A DNA stretch of 64,000 nucleotides from Carboxydothermus pertinax (GCF_001950255.1 NZ_BDJK01000055.1:1-64000); one strand, 5' to 3'. Shown: positions 7,885 through 17,656, numbered from the stretch's first letter. Notes: generated by a model from the sequence alone, not told the origin. Numbers and translations: made by a program.

Positions 7885-9177
7885 ATGTTTTGTTATCAGT
7901 GTGAGCAAACGGCTCAAGGGAAAGGCTGTGTTGGTCCCGTTGGAGTTTGCGGCAAAAATGAAGATCTTGCAGCACTTCAAGACTTACTTATATTTGGCTT
8001 AAAAGGGATTGCAGCTTACGCTTATCATGCCCGGGAATTAGGGGCTCATGATCCGGAAGTAGATGCCTTTATGCATGAAGCCCTTTTTACCACTTTAACG
8101 AACGTGGATTTTGACTTAGACCATCACCTGCAGATGGTATTAAAAGCCGGGGAAATGAACCTTCGGATTATGGAGCTCTTAGATAAAGCCCATACCGAAC
8201 GGTTTGGCAATCCTGTACCAACCAAAGTTTACACCGGACTTAAAAAAGGCCCGGCAATCTTGGTGACCGGTCACGATTTATTAGACTTATATGAACTTTT
8301 AAAACAAACCGAAGGCACCGGCATCAATGTTTACACCCATGGAGAAATGCTGCCGGCCCATGCTTATCCTGAATTAAAGAAATTCCCCCATTTAGTAGGT
8401 AACTACGGTACTGCCTGGCAGAACCAGAAGAAAGAGTTTGAAGAATTCCCGGGGGTAATTTTAGGTACCACTAACTGTGTCTTAATTCCCAAGGATTCCT
8501 ATAAAGACCGGATGTTTACTTGCGGTATAGCCCACCTTCCCGGAGTAAAACATATCGAAAACCGCGACTTCTCGGAAGTAATTAAGAAAGCTTTAGAGCT
8601 TCCTCCGGCGGAAGAAGTTGAGGGCGGCTATATTATGACTGGCTTCCATCACAATGCGGTTTTAAGCTTAGCCGATACTATCATTGATGGGGTAAAAACC
8701 GGTAAAATTAAACACTTCTTCTTAATTGGCGGCTGTGATGGGGCAAAAACTACCCGCAACTACTACAACGAAATTGCCGATAAAGTACCAAAGGATTCGA
8801 TTATCTTAACTTTAGCTTGTGGTAAATACCGCTTCATTCATAAGGACTTTGGCGAAATTGAAGGCACCGGTATTCCCCGCCTCTTAGATATCGGTCAATG
8901 TAACAACTCCTACTCCGCGGTGAAGATTGCCTTAGCCCTGGCCGAAGCCTTTAAGGTAGGAGTAAATGATTTACCGCTTAGCTTAATTCTTTCTTGGTTT
9001 GAACAAAAAGCGGTGGCAATTCTCTTATCACTACTCTACCTTGGAGTTAAGAACATTCGGATTGGTCCGACTGCTCCAGCCTTCTTAACGCCCAACTTAT
9101 TGGCTATCTTAAACGAAAAGTTTGGGCTAAAGCTTATCACTACCCCCGATGAAGATTTAAAAGCCATTCTTGGCTAA
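7885..9177 (+). CDS. hcp: Hybrid cluster protein (hydroxylamine reductase), short class III type
   Basis: The N-terminus MFCYQCEQTAQG and the spacing Cx2Cx7Cx5C (Cys3, 6, 14, 20) are diagnostic of hybrid cluster protein, which reduces hydroxylamine and NO and relieves nitrosative stress. From the ATG at 7885 (site AGGAGGGG) it has 430 residues, about 110 fewer than class I enzymes. The missing part is in the N-terminal helical domain, as in class III proteins of thermophiles and archaea. C-terminal cluster-ligand motifs are present (HGEMLPAH, TTNCVLIPK, TCGIAHLPG, GGCDG, LACGKYR, DIGQCNNSYSA). The frame is open upstream to 7837, but the family N-terminus and the ribosome binding site decide the start. 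Confidence 0.93.
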   Translation: MFCYQCEQTAQGKGCVGPVGVCGKNEDLAALQDLLIFGLKGIAAYAYHARELGAHDPEVDAFMHEALFTTLTNVDFDLDHHLQMVLKAGEMNLRIMELLDKAHTERFGNPVPTKVYTGLKKGPAILVTGHDLLDLYELLKQTEGTGINVYTHGEMLPAHAYPELKKFPHLVGNYGTAWQNQKKEFEEFPGVILGTTNCVLIPKDSYKDRMFTCGIAHLPGVKHIENRDFSEVIKKALELPPAEEVEGGYIMTGFHHNAVLSLADTIIDGVKTGKIKHFFLIGGCDGAKTTRNYYNEIADKVPKDSIILTLACGKYRFIHKDFGEIEGTGIPRLLDIGQCNNSYSAVKIALALAEAFKVGVNDLPLSLILSWFEQKAVAILLSLLYLGVKNIRIGPTAPAFLTPNLLAILNEKFGLKLITTPDEDLKAILG

Positions 9178-9179
9178 AA

Positions 9180-9208
9180 AACTCCGGCTTAAGGCCGGGG
9201 TTTTTTCT
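9180..9208 (+). terminator. Intrinsic terminator after hcp
   Basis: AACTCCGGC (9180-9188) pairs with GCCGGGGTT (9194-9202), 9 bp with one G-T pair, followed by a run of T. Confidence 0.85.
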
Positions 9209-9262
9209 TTTTTAAAATTATAGTAAAATTATCTAAAACACAAACAATGAAGGGAAAACCTT

Positions 9263-11491
9263 ATGGCAAAGGTTTCTTTGGAAGAAAATCTAAAAGTCGA
9301 AGTAATCTATATTAAGTATTCCCGGGAAAATTTTGTCATTGCCGGGGCCCGGATTTTAGAAGGGGACCGGCAGGGGGAGATTATTCATATTTTAGGAGAA
9401 ATAATTAACTGCCGGGTACGGGAACGCTACCTGGTCACAGGGCAGTTTGTTAATAATCCCAATTATGGCTTACAGTTTCAGGTAAAATATTACGAAAAAG
9501 AAAGACCAAATACTCCTGAACGGTTAATCCTTTACTTATCTAATCTTGGTGTCAAAGGAATTGGCGAGAAAACTGCAGCTAAAATTGTTACTAAATTTGG
9601 AATGGATTCTCTGAAGATTATTTTGCAGGATTTTTCGCGGTTAACGGAAATAAAAGGAATTAATTTTGAAAAAGCCGAAAGTTTATATCAAAAGGTAAAG
9701 GAAGAGTATCTTTTTGAAGAAGCTTTTAACCTTTTAGCACCTTTAAACCTTGAGCCGTACCAGATAAAAACTTTAATTAAATACTACCGGGAGGGTTTAA
9801 TTGACCACTTAAAGGAAAATCCCTATAAACCAATTCACGAGCTTTTTGGGTTTCCCTTTGGGCCTTTTGACAGGCTTGCCCAAAACATGGATTTTCCACC
9901 GGACCATCTCTACCGGATTATGGCAGCCATTGTTTTTACTTTAAAACAGGCTCAAGAGCAGGGGCACGTTTATTTGCCTGTGGAAGAAGCGTATCAGGAA
10001 GCGCTACAGGTTTTAGGGGAAAGCCCAAATTTTGGTGCCCTTGAGGAAGGTCTTATGACACTCTTAAAAACGGGGGAGCTATGTCTAGAACAAGGACGGC
10101 TTTATTTGAAAAAACTTTATGAGGCCGAGAAAACTGTTGCCCGGAAGGTAGCCTTTCTTTTAACAGCTACTGATAACGGGTATAACATTAAAAATAAATT
10201 AGCTTCAATCGAGAAAAAGCTAGGGATATCTTATGACCCCCTGCAAAAAGAGGCTTTATCCCTAAGCTTAGCGGGAAAAAAACTGTGTATTCTTACCGGG
10301 GGACCGGGTACAGGAAAAACTACTGTAATCAAAGGTTTAATAGAGCTATACCAGATGTTTTATCCTCTGGGTAAAATTGCATTGGCGGCTCCTACCGGCA
10401 GGGCAGCAAAAAGACTTTCAGAGAGCACAGGGATGCCTGCTGCCACGATCCACCGACTGCTAGGGCCGGAGGGAGAAACCAGGTCTGGGGAAATATTGTT
10501 TCGGTATAATAAGTATGAGCCGCTACCTTACGATTTAATTATTGTTGATGAAGTTTCCATGTTGGATTTACCTTTGGCGGCAGCCTTATTTGAAGCCATA
10601 AGCCCAGGCAGTCGCCTGGTATTGGTGGGGGATCCGGACCAGTTGCCCCCGGTGGGACCGGGCCAGTTATTAAAAGACCTTTTAGCAGTGGATGAAATTC
10701 CAAGAATTAGCTTAAAAACTGTTTTTCGCCAGGGAGAAGATGCAGGGATTATTGATGCAGCCCATCGGATTTTAGCGGGTGACTGGCCGGGACTTGAACA
10801 ACTGCTTTTTGCAAAAGAGGTGGATGATGTATTTTTTATAAAAGCTACCAGTACCGAGAAAATAATTGACTTTCTTTTAAAAGCCCTAAAAAGGCTTTGG
10901 GAAAATTATAATTTTTCTCCCGAAGAAATTACTGTCTTGACCCCGATGCGTAAAGGTACTTTAGGGGTAGAAAACTTAAATGTTCTTCTCCAAAAGCTTT
11001 TTAACGGAGATGAAAAACAGGAGGTTAGATTTTTAGGCACTTCCTTTAAAGTTAATGATAAGGTAATGCAAATAAAAAATAATTATGAGCGGGGTGTTGA
11101 CGGGGTATTTAACGGGGAGACCGGATTTATTAAAAAAATTATCAAGTCCGGGGATGAGGAAGAGGTTATCGTGTCTTTCGACGGAAGAAACATTAAATAT
11201 CATAAAGCAGATTTAGAAGAAATTACCTTATCCTATGCTACTACTGTTCATAAAGCTCAAGGAATGGAATATCCGGTGGTAGTGCTGGTTTTACATAACC
11301 AGCATTATCCCCTTTTAAAACGAAATCTCCTGTATACCGCGGTAACCCGGGCCAAGAAAATTTTAGTTATTATTGGTGCTCCATCGGCCGTAAGACAGGC
11401 AGTCTTAAATCTACAGGAGGAAAAAAGGTATTCTTCTTTACCCGAAAGGCTTAGGGCCATTACTAAAAAGGGTGATGAACTTGCAGAATAA
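9263..11491 (+). CDS. recD2: RecD2-type SF1B DNA helicase
   Basis: This 742-residue 5'-3' DNA helicase is of the RecD2/YrrC type found where RecBC is absent, with roles in DNA repair and replication fork handling. Domains in order: an N-terminal OB-like region, helix-hairpin-helix tracts (LGVKGIGEKTAAKIV near residue 95), a SF1 helicase core with Walker A GGPGTGKTT (about residue 345), DEVSM (motif II), GDPDQLPPVGPGQLLKD (motif III), and the C-terminal motifs VHKAQGMEYPVVVL and TAVTRAKK. All helicase motifs are intact. The glycosyltransferase gene downstream begins inside its last codons. Confidence 0.95.
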   Translation: MAKVSLEENLKVEVIYIKYSRENFVIAGARILEGDRQGEIIHILGEIINCRVRERYLVTGQFVNNPNYGLQFQVKYYEKERPNTPERLILYLSNLGVKGIGEKTAAKIVTKFGMDSLKIILQDFSRLTEIKGINFEKAESLYQKVKEEYLFEEAFNLLAPLNLEPYQIKTLIKYYREGLIDHLKENPYKPIHELFGFPFGPFDRLAQNMDFPPDHLYRIMAAIVFTLKQAQEQGHVYLPVEEAYQEALQVLGESPNFGALEEGLMTLLKTGELCLEQGRLYLKKLYEAEKTVARKVAFLLTATDNGYNIKNKLASIEKKLGISYDPLQKEALSLSLAGKKLCILTGGPGTGKTTVIKGLIELYQMFYPLGKIALAAPTGRAAKRLSESTGMPAATIHRLLGPEGETRSGEILFRYNKYEPLPYDLIIVDEVSMLDLPLAAALFEAISPGSRLVLVGDPDQLPPVGPGQLLKDLLAVDEIPRISLKTVFRQGEDAGIIDAAHRILAGDWPGLEQLLFAKEVDDVFFIKATSTEKIIDFLLKALKRLWENYNFSPEEITVLTPMRKGTLGVENLNVLLQKLFNGDEKQEVRFLGTSFKVNDKVMQIKNNYERGVDGVFNGETGFIKKIIKSGDEEEVIVSFDGRNIKYHKADLEEITLSYATTVHKAQGMEYPVVVLVLHNQHYPLLKRNLLYTAVTRAKKILVIIGAPSAVRQAVLNLQEEKRYSSLPERLRAITKKGDELAE

Positions 11492-12575
11492 AATTTTACA
11501 TGTGATGCGACCTTCCGCTGGGGGAATTAAAAAGCATATTTTGTCTTTATTAATAAATAAAAGTACTGATTTTTCTTTTGGCTTTGCTGGAGAGCTTTCT
11601 TTTGAAGACCAAAAGATATTGAAAGAGTTGGGTGTTTTGTATTATCCGGTACCTATACCGGCGGGGATTTCTTTAAAAGGGGACTTAAAGGCAACATACT
11701 TATTATATAAAATAATAAAGAAAGAAAAGTATCAAATAGTCCATTGTCACGGCTTTAAAGCAGCGTTAGCGGGAAGAATTGCTGCTTTTTTGGCCAATGT
11801 TAAAGTTATTTATACAGTACATAATTCGATCTGGCACGAAAATGTTTCCGCTCTTAAAAGAAAAATTGCTTCAGCTTTAGAACGATTTTTAACCAAAAAC
11901 TTGACCCACCAGGTTATTGCAGTAAGTGAAAATTTAAAACAGGAGTTAATTTTAAGGCATGGGGTTGCAGAAAAGAAAATTGCGGTAATTCCTAATGGAG
12001 TGGAAGTTTATTCCCTGAAAGAAAGAAAAGAGCATAAACCTCCAATTATTGGTACTTTAGCTCGTTTTGCTCCTCAAAAAGGATTGAATTACCTTTTAGA
12101 AGCCCTTTCTTTGTTAAAAGCCGAAGGGGTTTTGTTTCGGGCGATTGTTGGGGGCGATGGTCCTTTAAAAGAAGAGTTATTGGCCGAGTCGAAAAAACTT
12201 GGACTTAGTAATTTAGTTGATTTTCCAGGATATGTAACTAATCCTTTAAAATTTTACCAGGAGATTGATATTTTTGTCTTACCATCCCTTTCCGAAGGGC
12301 TGCCTTTAACCCTTTTAGAAGCAATGAGCTGCAAACTTCCAGTTATAGCTACCGGTGTTGGCGGTATTCCGGAAGTGGTAATTTCCGGGGAAAATGGTAT
12401 ATTAGTCTCTGCCAAAGATGTTATTGCGTTAAAAGATGCTCTCTTAAAACTTCTGTTAAATGCTAATTTACGGTATATGCTGGGAGAAAAGGCTTACAAA
12501 ACTATTAATGAAAAATACAACGTAGTTACGATGACTTTGAAAACCGAAGAAATTTACAGGGGGTTACTGAAGTGA
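11475..12575 (+). CDS. Glycosyltransferase, GT4 family (GT-B fold)
   Basis: This is a protein of about 366 residues with the GT-B architecture of GT4 glycosyltransferases. The N-terminal domain has a GGIKKHILSL acceptor-side loop. The C-terminal nucleotide-sugar domain carries IGTLARFAPQKGLNYLLEA and the E-x7-E motif in EGLPLTLLEAMSC. It probably transfers a sugar to a lipid or envelope polysaccharide precursor; substrates are unknown. The start is ambiguous among GTG 11472, ATG 11475 and TTG 11481, all overlapping recD2. The stop overlaps the start of the next gene by 4 bases, so they are translationally coupled. Confidence 0.85.
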   Translation: MNLQNKILHVMRPSAGGIKKHILSLLINKSTDFSFGFAGELSFEDQKILKELGVLYYPVPIPAGISLKGDLKATYLLYKIIKKEKYQIVHCHGFKAALAGRIAAFLANVKVIYTVHNSIWHENVSALKRKIASALERFLTKNLTHQVIAVSENLKQELILRHGVAEKKIAVIPNGVEVYSLKERKEHKPPIIGTLARFAPQKGLNYLLEALSLLKAEGVLFRAIVGGDGPLKEELLAESKKLGLSNLVDFPGYVTNPLKFYQEIDIFVLPSLSEGLPLTLLEAMSCKLPVIATGVGGIPEVVISGENGILVSAKDVIALKDALLKLLLNANLRYMLGEKAYKTINEKYNVVTMTLKTEEIYRGLLK

Positions 12576-14740
12576 AAAAACAGGTCTTTGCTTTAGTTTT
12601 ATTTTTAGCATTAATCTTTAGCCAAAATTTTGCTTTTGCCACAAGTTCTGGTAAACTTTTTTTAATATCTTTAGATGGACTACCTTTTTCGGATTTGGAA
12701 GAGTTAAGCCGATATCCCAATTTTGGTCGGCTGTTACAGGAGGGTAGTCAGGCTCTTTTAAATAATAATACGGGGGGAAGCCAGAATAGTATAAATGCTT
12801 ATCTTACTATTGGAAGTGGTGCCCATGTGCGAGGAACTGCTACCGGGGGGCTTGCTTTTAACTCGGACGAATATTATGAAGAGCAAAAGGCCTTTTCGTT
12901 ATACCGCTCTTTTTTAGGGAAAGAACCAGCTCCCCAAGCGGTAGTAAATTTCGGGGCGGTGGAAGCGGAGCGGGAAAGCAGGGCCTTAAAATATCCTTTT
13001 AAAATTGGGCTTTTAGGGGAAGAGTTAAAAAAACTAGGGATAAACATAATGGTGATAGGTAATGCCGATACCGGGCAGGAATATCACCGGGAAATTACTC
13101 TTCTTACCATGGACAAAACTGGCATAACTCCTTTAGGGCTGGTAAGCCGGGAGGTTTTAAAAAAAGATCCAGACTTTCCTGGAGGAGTTAGAAGCGATTA
13201 CGAAAAAATCTTCTCTTTTATTAGTAATAACTGGGCCAAAGCGGATTTAGTGGTAATTGAAACGGGCGATTTGGCGCGGCTTGAGTATTTTCAAAATTTA
13301 CTTTTTGACCGGGATGTAAAAAGACAAAAAACTAAGGTATTTGAAGAACTCGATGCTTTTTTGGGAAAGTTAATTTTAAAGCTTGACCCTCAAAAAGATC
13401 GATTAATAGTTTTTTCTCCCTATCCGGGGTCTCTGATGGTAGCCAATAAAGATTATTTAGGTTATATTGTAGTCTGGGGCAAAGAGGTTACTCCGGGACT
13501 TTTAACCTCAGGAACTACCAAAAGACCTGGCTTAATTACTAACCTAGATCTTACTGCCGGTATCTTAACTTTTTATGGAATAAATCCTCCGGTGGAAGTT
13601 TATGGACGCCCATTCCAGGGGATTAAAGTACCGGAGGCGCTTAAGTTCTTAAGAGATTATCATGGGCAAATATTAAATACTTATGCCTTACGGCCTCCTC
13701 TGGTTAAAAGTTATATTACCGTCTTAATTATGGCCCTTTTGTATGGTCTATATAGTATATATTTTAAAAAGATTAAAGGTTTAGGAACTATTCTTTTGTT
13801 TTTATTTACTGTGCCATTATCTTTTTTATGGCTTTCTCTTTTTTACACTTCGAATCTTACTGTTAACTTTGTAATTGCGTTGTTATTAAATATAGCCTTT
13901 ACCTGTCTTGCCAAACTTTTAAATAAATTCTGGGGAATAGATAGTTTTGCTGCGATTGGAATTTTAACCTTTCTTTCGCTAATTTTTGACCTTTTAAACC
14001 ACCAGGAGTTAATACGACGCTCGGTACTGGGATATGATCCTATGGCCGGGGCCCGGTATTACGGAATTGGTAATGAATATATGGGGGTTTTAGTGGGGGT
14101 GACGTTATATCTAGCAAGCCATTATGGGGAGCGACTTAAAAAGAAAGCATATACCTTATACCCGATTGTTTTTCTAGCCGTCTATTTTTTAATTTCATCC
14201 CCTTCTTATGGTGCTAATTTTGGTGGAGCATTAACCGCTTTGTTTGGATTTGTGGTTTTTCTGGCCTTGCTATTAAATATTCGCTTTAACCTTAAAAATG
14301 TTTTGATTTTGCTGATAGCGGTACTGGTAGGCTTGACGGCAGTTTATACCTATGATGCGTTTTTAAGTTCCGGAGCGCAATCTCATGTGGCTAGAGCTTT
14401 AAAAGAGGTCAAGGCCGGAGGAGTTTCGGTGGCTTTGGATATTATTTCCCGCAAAGTTGCCATGAACATTAAATTAATAAGATATACTATTTGGAGCCGG
14501 GTATTTTTAACTAGTTTAATAGCTTTAGCTTTTTCCTTTTACCGGCCTCTGGGCTATATGAATACAATAAAGGAAAAAATGCCAATTTTTTATAAAGGGC
14601 AAATAGCGATTTTAGTGGCAAGTGTGGCTGCGCTTATTTTTAACGATTCTGGAATTGTGGCAGCGGCTACAACGATGAATTACAGCGTTTTACCGCTTTT
14701 ATATCAAGTATTACTATTTATGAAGGAGGGAAATCAGTGA
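12572..14740 (+). CDS. Large membrane protein with an alkaline-phosphatase-like ectodomain
   Basis: This 722-residue protein has a signal peptide (residues 1-24, ending AFA-TSS), an extracytoplasmic domain of about 350 residues and then about ten transmembrane helices (residues 370-720). The ectodomain begins KLFLISLDGLPFSDL and contains LTIGSGAHVRGTATGG and DRLIVFSPYPG, which recalls alkaline-phosphatase-superfamily folds. The usual metal ligands are not all clear, so activity is uncertain. It is coupled to an upstream glycosyltransferase (4-base overlap) and overlaps the FAH gene downstream by 4 bases. A role in envelope polymer modification is a reasonable guess only. Confidence 0.7.
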   Translation: MKKQVFALVLFLALIFSQNFAFATSSGKLFLISLDGLPFSDLEELSRYPNFGRLLQEGSQALLNNNTGGSQNSINAYLTIGSGAHVRGTATGGLAFNSDEYYEEQKAFSLYRSFLGKEPAPQAVVNFGAVEAERESRALKYPFKIGLLGEELKKLGINIMVIGNADTGQEYHREITLLTMDKTGITPLGLVSREVLKKDPDFPGGVRSDYEKIFSFISNNWAKADLVVIETGDLARLEYFQNLLFDRDVKRQKTKVFEELDAFLGKLILKLDPQKDRLIVFSPYPGSLMVANKDYLGYIVVWGKEVTPGLLTSGTTKRPGLITNLDLTAGILTFYGINPPVEVYGRPFQGIKVPEALKFLRDYHGQILNTYALRPPLVKSYITVLIMALLYGLYSIYFKKIKGLGTILLFLFTVPLSFLWLSLFYTSNLTVNFVIALLLNIAFTCLAKLLNKFWGIDSFAAIGILTFLSLIFDLLNHQELIRRSVLGYDPMAGARYYGIGNEYMGVLVGVTLYLASHYGERLKKKAYTLYPIVFLAVYFLISSPSYGANFGGALTALFGFVVFLALLLNIRFNLKNVLILLIAVLVGLTAVYTYDAFLSSGAQSHVARALKEVKAGGVSVALDIISRKVAMNIKLIRYTIWSRVFLTSLIALAFSFYRPLGYMNTIKEKMPIFYKGQIAILVASVAALIFNDSGIVAAATTMNYSVLPLLYQVLLFMKEGNQ

Positions 14741-15495
14741 TTTTAGGAAGAGCTTTGGTCAATGGCCAAAAAAAGTTTGTCAGGATAAGGGATAATAACA
14801 AAGTAGAAGTATTGGCTGGTGGTATTTTTAGTGAGGTAATTCCAACGGGGGAGGAAATAGCTTTAGAAAAGGTAAAGTTACTTTCACCGGTTGAGCCTGC
14901 AAAAATTATTTGTGTAGGCTTAAATTATCAAGATCATATAGCGGAATTTAAAAATGAAATTCCTGAAGAACCGGTAATCTTTTTAAAACCCCCGACGGCG
15001 GTAATTGGTCCCGGCGACGAGATAATCTTACCGCCGGAAAGTAGACGGGTAGATTATGAAGGAGAGCTTGCCCTTGTAATTAAAAAAGAGGGGCGAAATA
15101 TTTCCCGGGAACTTGCATCAGGATACATTTTAGGCTATACCTGTGCCAACGATGTAACCGCTAGAGATTTACAGCGTAAAGATGGGCAGTGGACGCGGGG
15201 TAAATCCTTTGATACTTTCTGCCCTTTAGGGCCCTGGATCGTAACCGACGTCGATCCCGGAAATCTCGACATTGAGACCTGGCAGAACGGTGAGCTTCGC
15301 CAGAAAAGCAATACTTCTAAAATGCTCTTTCACCCTTACTATCTGGTAAGCTTTATTTCTAAAGTAATGACCTTAAAGCCTGGTGATGTCATTTTAACCG
15401 GTACGCCCAGCGGTGTTGGTAAATTAGCGCCGGGCGATAGGATTGAAGTAAAAATTTCCGGCATTGGAAGCTTACATAATAAGGTTAGGGCTTAG
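14737..15495 (+). CDS. Fumarylacetoacetate hydrolase family protein
   Basis: This 252-residue FAH-superfamily enzyme includes acylpyruvases, oxaloacetate decarboxylases and hydratases. Metal-binding features are visible: GLNYQDHIAEF, the Glu pair in DYEGELALVI (about residue 107), ANDVTARDLQ, and the C-terminal GDVILTGTPSGVG tract. The short N-terminal cap and size fit the YcgM/FAHD1 group. The physiological substrate is unknown. It overlaps the membrane protein gene by 4 bases and is the last gene of the recD2 run before a fresh promoter. Confidence 0.85.
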   Translation: MILGRALVNGQKKFVRIRDNNKVEVLAGGIFSEVIPTGEEIALEKVKLLSPVEPAKIICVGLNYQDHIAEFKNEIPEEPVIFLKPPTAVIGPGDEIILPPESRRVDYEGELALVIKKEGRNISRELASGYILGYTCANDVTARDLQRKDGQWTRGKSFDTFCPLGPWIVTDVDPGNLDIETWQNGELRQKSNTSKMLFHPYYLVSFISKVMTLKPGDVILTGTPSGVGKLAPGDRIEVKISGIGSLHNKVRA

Positions 15496-15584
15496 GAAAA
15501 CCATGAATTCTCATATAATTTTGAGGATAACAGAGAATTAACCCAAATTAAAAGAAATTAATCCAGAAAATCTTTAAATTTTTA

Positions 15585-15612
15585 TTGACAATAGGGATTT
15601 ATGTGCTAAAAT
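15585..15612 (+). promoter_or_regulatory. Sigma-A promoter for speD
   Basis: TTGACA (15585-15590) and TAAAAT (15607-15612) are separated by 16 bases, a strong vegetative promoter about 80 bases before speD. Confidence 0.8.
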
Positions 15613-15693
15613 TTAATTTGATTGAATCAAGCCCATGTATACAAAGGGGGTCATAGTTCCCACAAAATTTTTTCTTTAAAGGAGGAAGTGCCG

Positions 15694-16077
15694 ATGAATG
15701 CATTAGGCCGTCATGTGATTGCCGAGCTTTACGGCTGCGGGTTTGACGTTTTAAATGACGTCAAAAGAGTCGAAGAAATTATGGTAAAAAGTGCTTTAGA
15801 AGCTGGTGCCGAAGTTAGAGAGGTTGCGTTTCACAAGTTTAGCCCGCAAGGGGTTAGCGGTGTGGTGGTTATTTCGGAATCCCACCTTGCTATTCATACC
15901 TGGCCTGAGTTAGGCTATGCTGCTGTTGACGTATTTACCTGCGGGGATACGGTTGATCCCTGGGATGCTACCAATTACCTGGCAAAGGAATTTGGGGCAA
16001 AGTACATGACGGCTAAGGAGACGAAGCGAGGCGTCATGGTGGAAGAATTTGCCGAAAGCCAAGCCGTCAATTTATAG
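15694..16077 (+). CDS. speD: S-adenosylmethionine decarboxylase proenzyme
   Basis: This 127-residue proenzyme is of the short bacterial/archaeal SpeD class. It self-cleaves to create a pyruvoyl group and makes decarboxylated SAM for polyamine synthesis. The cleavage serine lies in [13 protein letters not shown] (about residues 60-72), and the Cys of DVFTCGD and following acidic tract match the family. The start is the ATG at 15694 after AAAGGAGGAAG. The frame is open to 15622 but the extra residues are not SpeD-like. Long and branched polyamines are common in thermophiles, which fits. Confidence 0.94.
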   Translation: MNALGRHVIAELYGCGFDVLNDVKRVEEIMVKSALEAGAEVREVAFHKFSPQGVSGVVVISESHLAIHTWPELGYAAVDVFTCGDTVDPWDATNYLAKEFGAKYMTAKETKRGVMVEEFAESQAVNL

Positions 16078-16117
16078 GAGGGATTTTTATTAGTACGTGT
16101 TTCAAACACGGTTAACG

Positions 16118-16160
16118 AGCCTTACATACCGGAAGAGGTGTGTAGGGCTTATTTATTTTT
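16118..16160 (+). terminator. Intrinsic terminator after speD
   Basis: AGCCTTACATACC (16118-16130) pairs with GGTGTGTAGGGCT (16137-16149) through 13 bp with two G-T pairs and a 6-nt loop, followed by ATTTATTTTTT. Confidence 0.85.
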
Positions 16161-16254
16161 TAAAGGCAAAGAATAATTTTAAAAATTTAAGAGGAAATTA
16201 GGATAAAATAAAGAATAATAGTATAAATGTGCATTGCATGAGGAGGACCTAAGT

Positions 16255-16917
16255 ATGGAAGTTATCCTGGAAAATGACATCCAAAAAATGGTAAACAATA
16301 TCCTGGAACTGATAACGAAAAAACTTAAAAATAACGTAGAAAAATATGAAGAAATATTACCCGAAATTAAGGGGATGAAAACTCTAAAAAGAAGGCTTCT
16401 CTTTTGGCTGGCGGTTGGCCAAAGCCTGGGGATAGAAAAGGCTAAGTTAAAAAAAATTGCCGAAATCTTTTCGTATATCTATCTTGCCCATGAAATCCAC
16501 CGGCAGGTTTTGGAGGAAGAGTATCAGGAAGAGAGAACAAAAACTCAATACCGGGTATTGGTAGGCGACTATATGTATGGTAATTTTTTTCGAGAGCTGG
16601 CACGGGCAGGCCTTTTAAAGTATTTAAACCCTTTATCAAAGCTTATTCTTGATATTAATGAAGCAGCTCTTTTAAGCCTTAGGGAGGGGAATAATTACCA
16701 GGATGCAAGGTATTTTATGGGACAATGTTTAGCTCTTTTGGGAGATTTAGCACAGCTTCCCAAAGATTTAGTAGAAGAGCTAAGGATACTGGGTGAGGAA
16801 GTAGGTGATTTTCTTGCCCGCTGGGATAACCAAGAAACAGGGGATTTGACAAAATTAAAAGAAATACTGCAAAAAAACGGTACCTTTAAATTTTCTTTTG
16901 CGGATTATTTAATATAG
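16255..16917 (+). CDS. hepS: Heptaprenyl diphosphate synthase component I-like (HepS)
   Basis: This 220-residue helical protein contains LVGDYMYGNFFRELA and LILDINEAALLS (about residues 100-150), resembling the GDY tract of HepS (GerCA), the non-catalytic subunit of heptaprenyl diphosphate synthase. HepS helps the catalytic subunit set side-chain length for menaquinone. The Asp-rich DDxxD motif of true polyprenyl synthases is absent, as expected for component I. It sits directly before menG, as in the Bacillus gerC operon, but the catalytic component II is not in the window. The ATG at 16255 follows GAGGAGG; the frame opens earlier at 16234. Confidence 0.68.
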   Translation: MEVILENDIQKMVNNILELITKKLKNNVEKYEEILPEIKGMKTLKRRLLFWLAVGQSLGIEKAKLKKIAEIFSYIYLAHEIHRQVLEEEYQEERTKTQYRVLVGDYMYGNFFRELARAGLLKYLNPLSKLILDINEAALLSLREGNNYQDARYFMGQCLALLGDLAQLPKDLVEELRILGEEVGDFLARWDNQETGDLTKLKEILQKNGTFKFSFADYLI

Positions 16918-16933
16918 GAAGGGGTAAGAGAGC

Positions 16934-17656
16934 TTGAACAATTCCCGCCAAACTTCAAAAGAGGAACTGGTTTATAATATTTTTTCTTCTATTGCTCACC
17001 GGTACGACTTATTAAATACCGTTTTAAGTTTTAACCGGGATAAAGCCTGGAGAAGGTTTGCTGTTAAGGTATCGGGCCTGTCCCCGGGGGGACGGGGGTT
17101 AGATGTGGCTTGCGGCACCGGCATGTTTGCCATTGAACAGGCCCGGGTGGTGGGACCGACCGGAGAAGTAATTGGGCTTGATTTTAACGAAAATATGCTA
17201 AAAGTTGCCCGGAAAAATATTACCAGAACCTCCTATGAAAAAGTTATAAAATTAGTTCATGGCAATGCCCTGAATTTACCTTTTCCGGATAATAGTTTTG
17301 ATGCAGCTACCATTGGCTTTGCTTTAAGGAACGTTCCGGATATTGAAAAAACGATTTTAGAAATGAAAAGGGTAGTAAAACCAGGAGGCCGGGTAGTAAA
17401 TTTAGAGCTTGCTCACCCCACGCTTCCAGTGTTTAAACAGTTGTACTGGTTTTATTTTGACAAATTGGTTCCGTTTTTAGGGAAACTGGGGGTGGGGGTG
17501 GAAGGCCCTTACTCATATTTACCCAACTCGGTAAAAAATTTCCCCCACCAGCAGGTTATTAAGAAAATGTTTGAGGATTTAGGCCTGGTAGATGTTAAAT
17601 GCTATGAGTTAACTGGTGGAATTGTAGCGGTCCATGTGGGAACAAAACCAAATTAG
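16934..17656 (+). CDS. menG: Demethylmenaquinone methyltransferase
   Basis: This 240-residue SAM-dependent methyltransferase is of the UbiE/MenG family and catalyses the final C-methylation of demethylmenaquinone. Motif I is GLDVACGTGMFAIEQA (about residue 52), and the family signatures RYDLLNTVLSFNRDKAWR near the N-terminus and GFALRNVPD mid-protein are present. It starts with TTG. Its place in a run of menaquinone genes settles the role over ubiquinone. Confidence 0.94.
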   Translation: MNNSRQTSKEELVYNIFSSIAHRYDLLNTVLSFNRDKAWRRFAVKVSGLSPGGRGLDVACGTGMFAIEQARVVGPTGEVIGLDFNENMLKVARKNITRTSYEKVIKLVHGNALNLPFPDNSFDAATIGFALRNVPDIEKTILEMKRVVKPGGRVVNLELAHPTLPVFKQLYWFYFDKLVPFLGKLGVGVEGPYSYLPNSVKNFPHQQVIKKMFEDLGLVDVKCYELTGGIVAVHVGTKPN

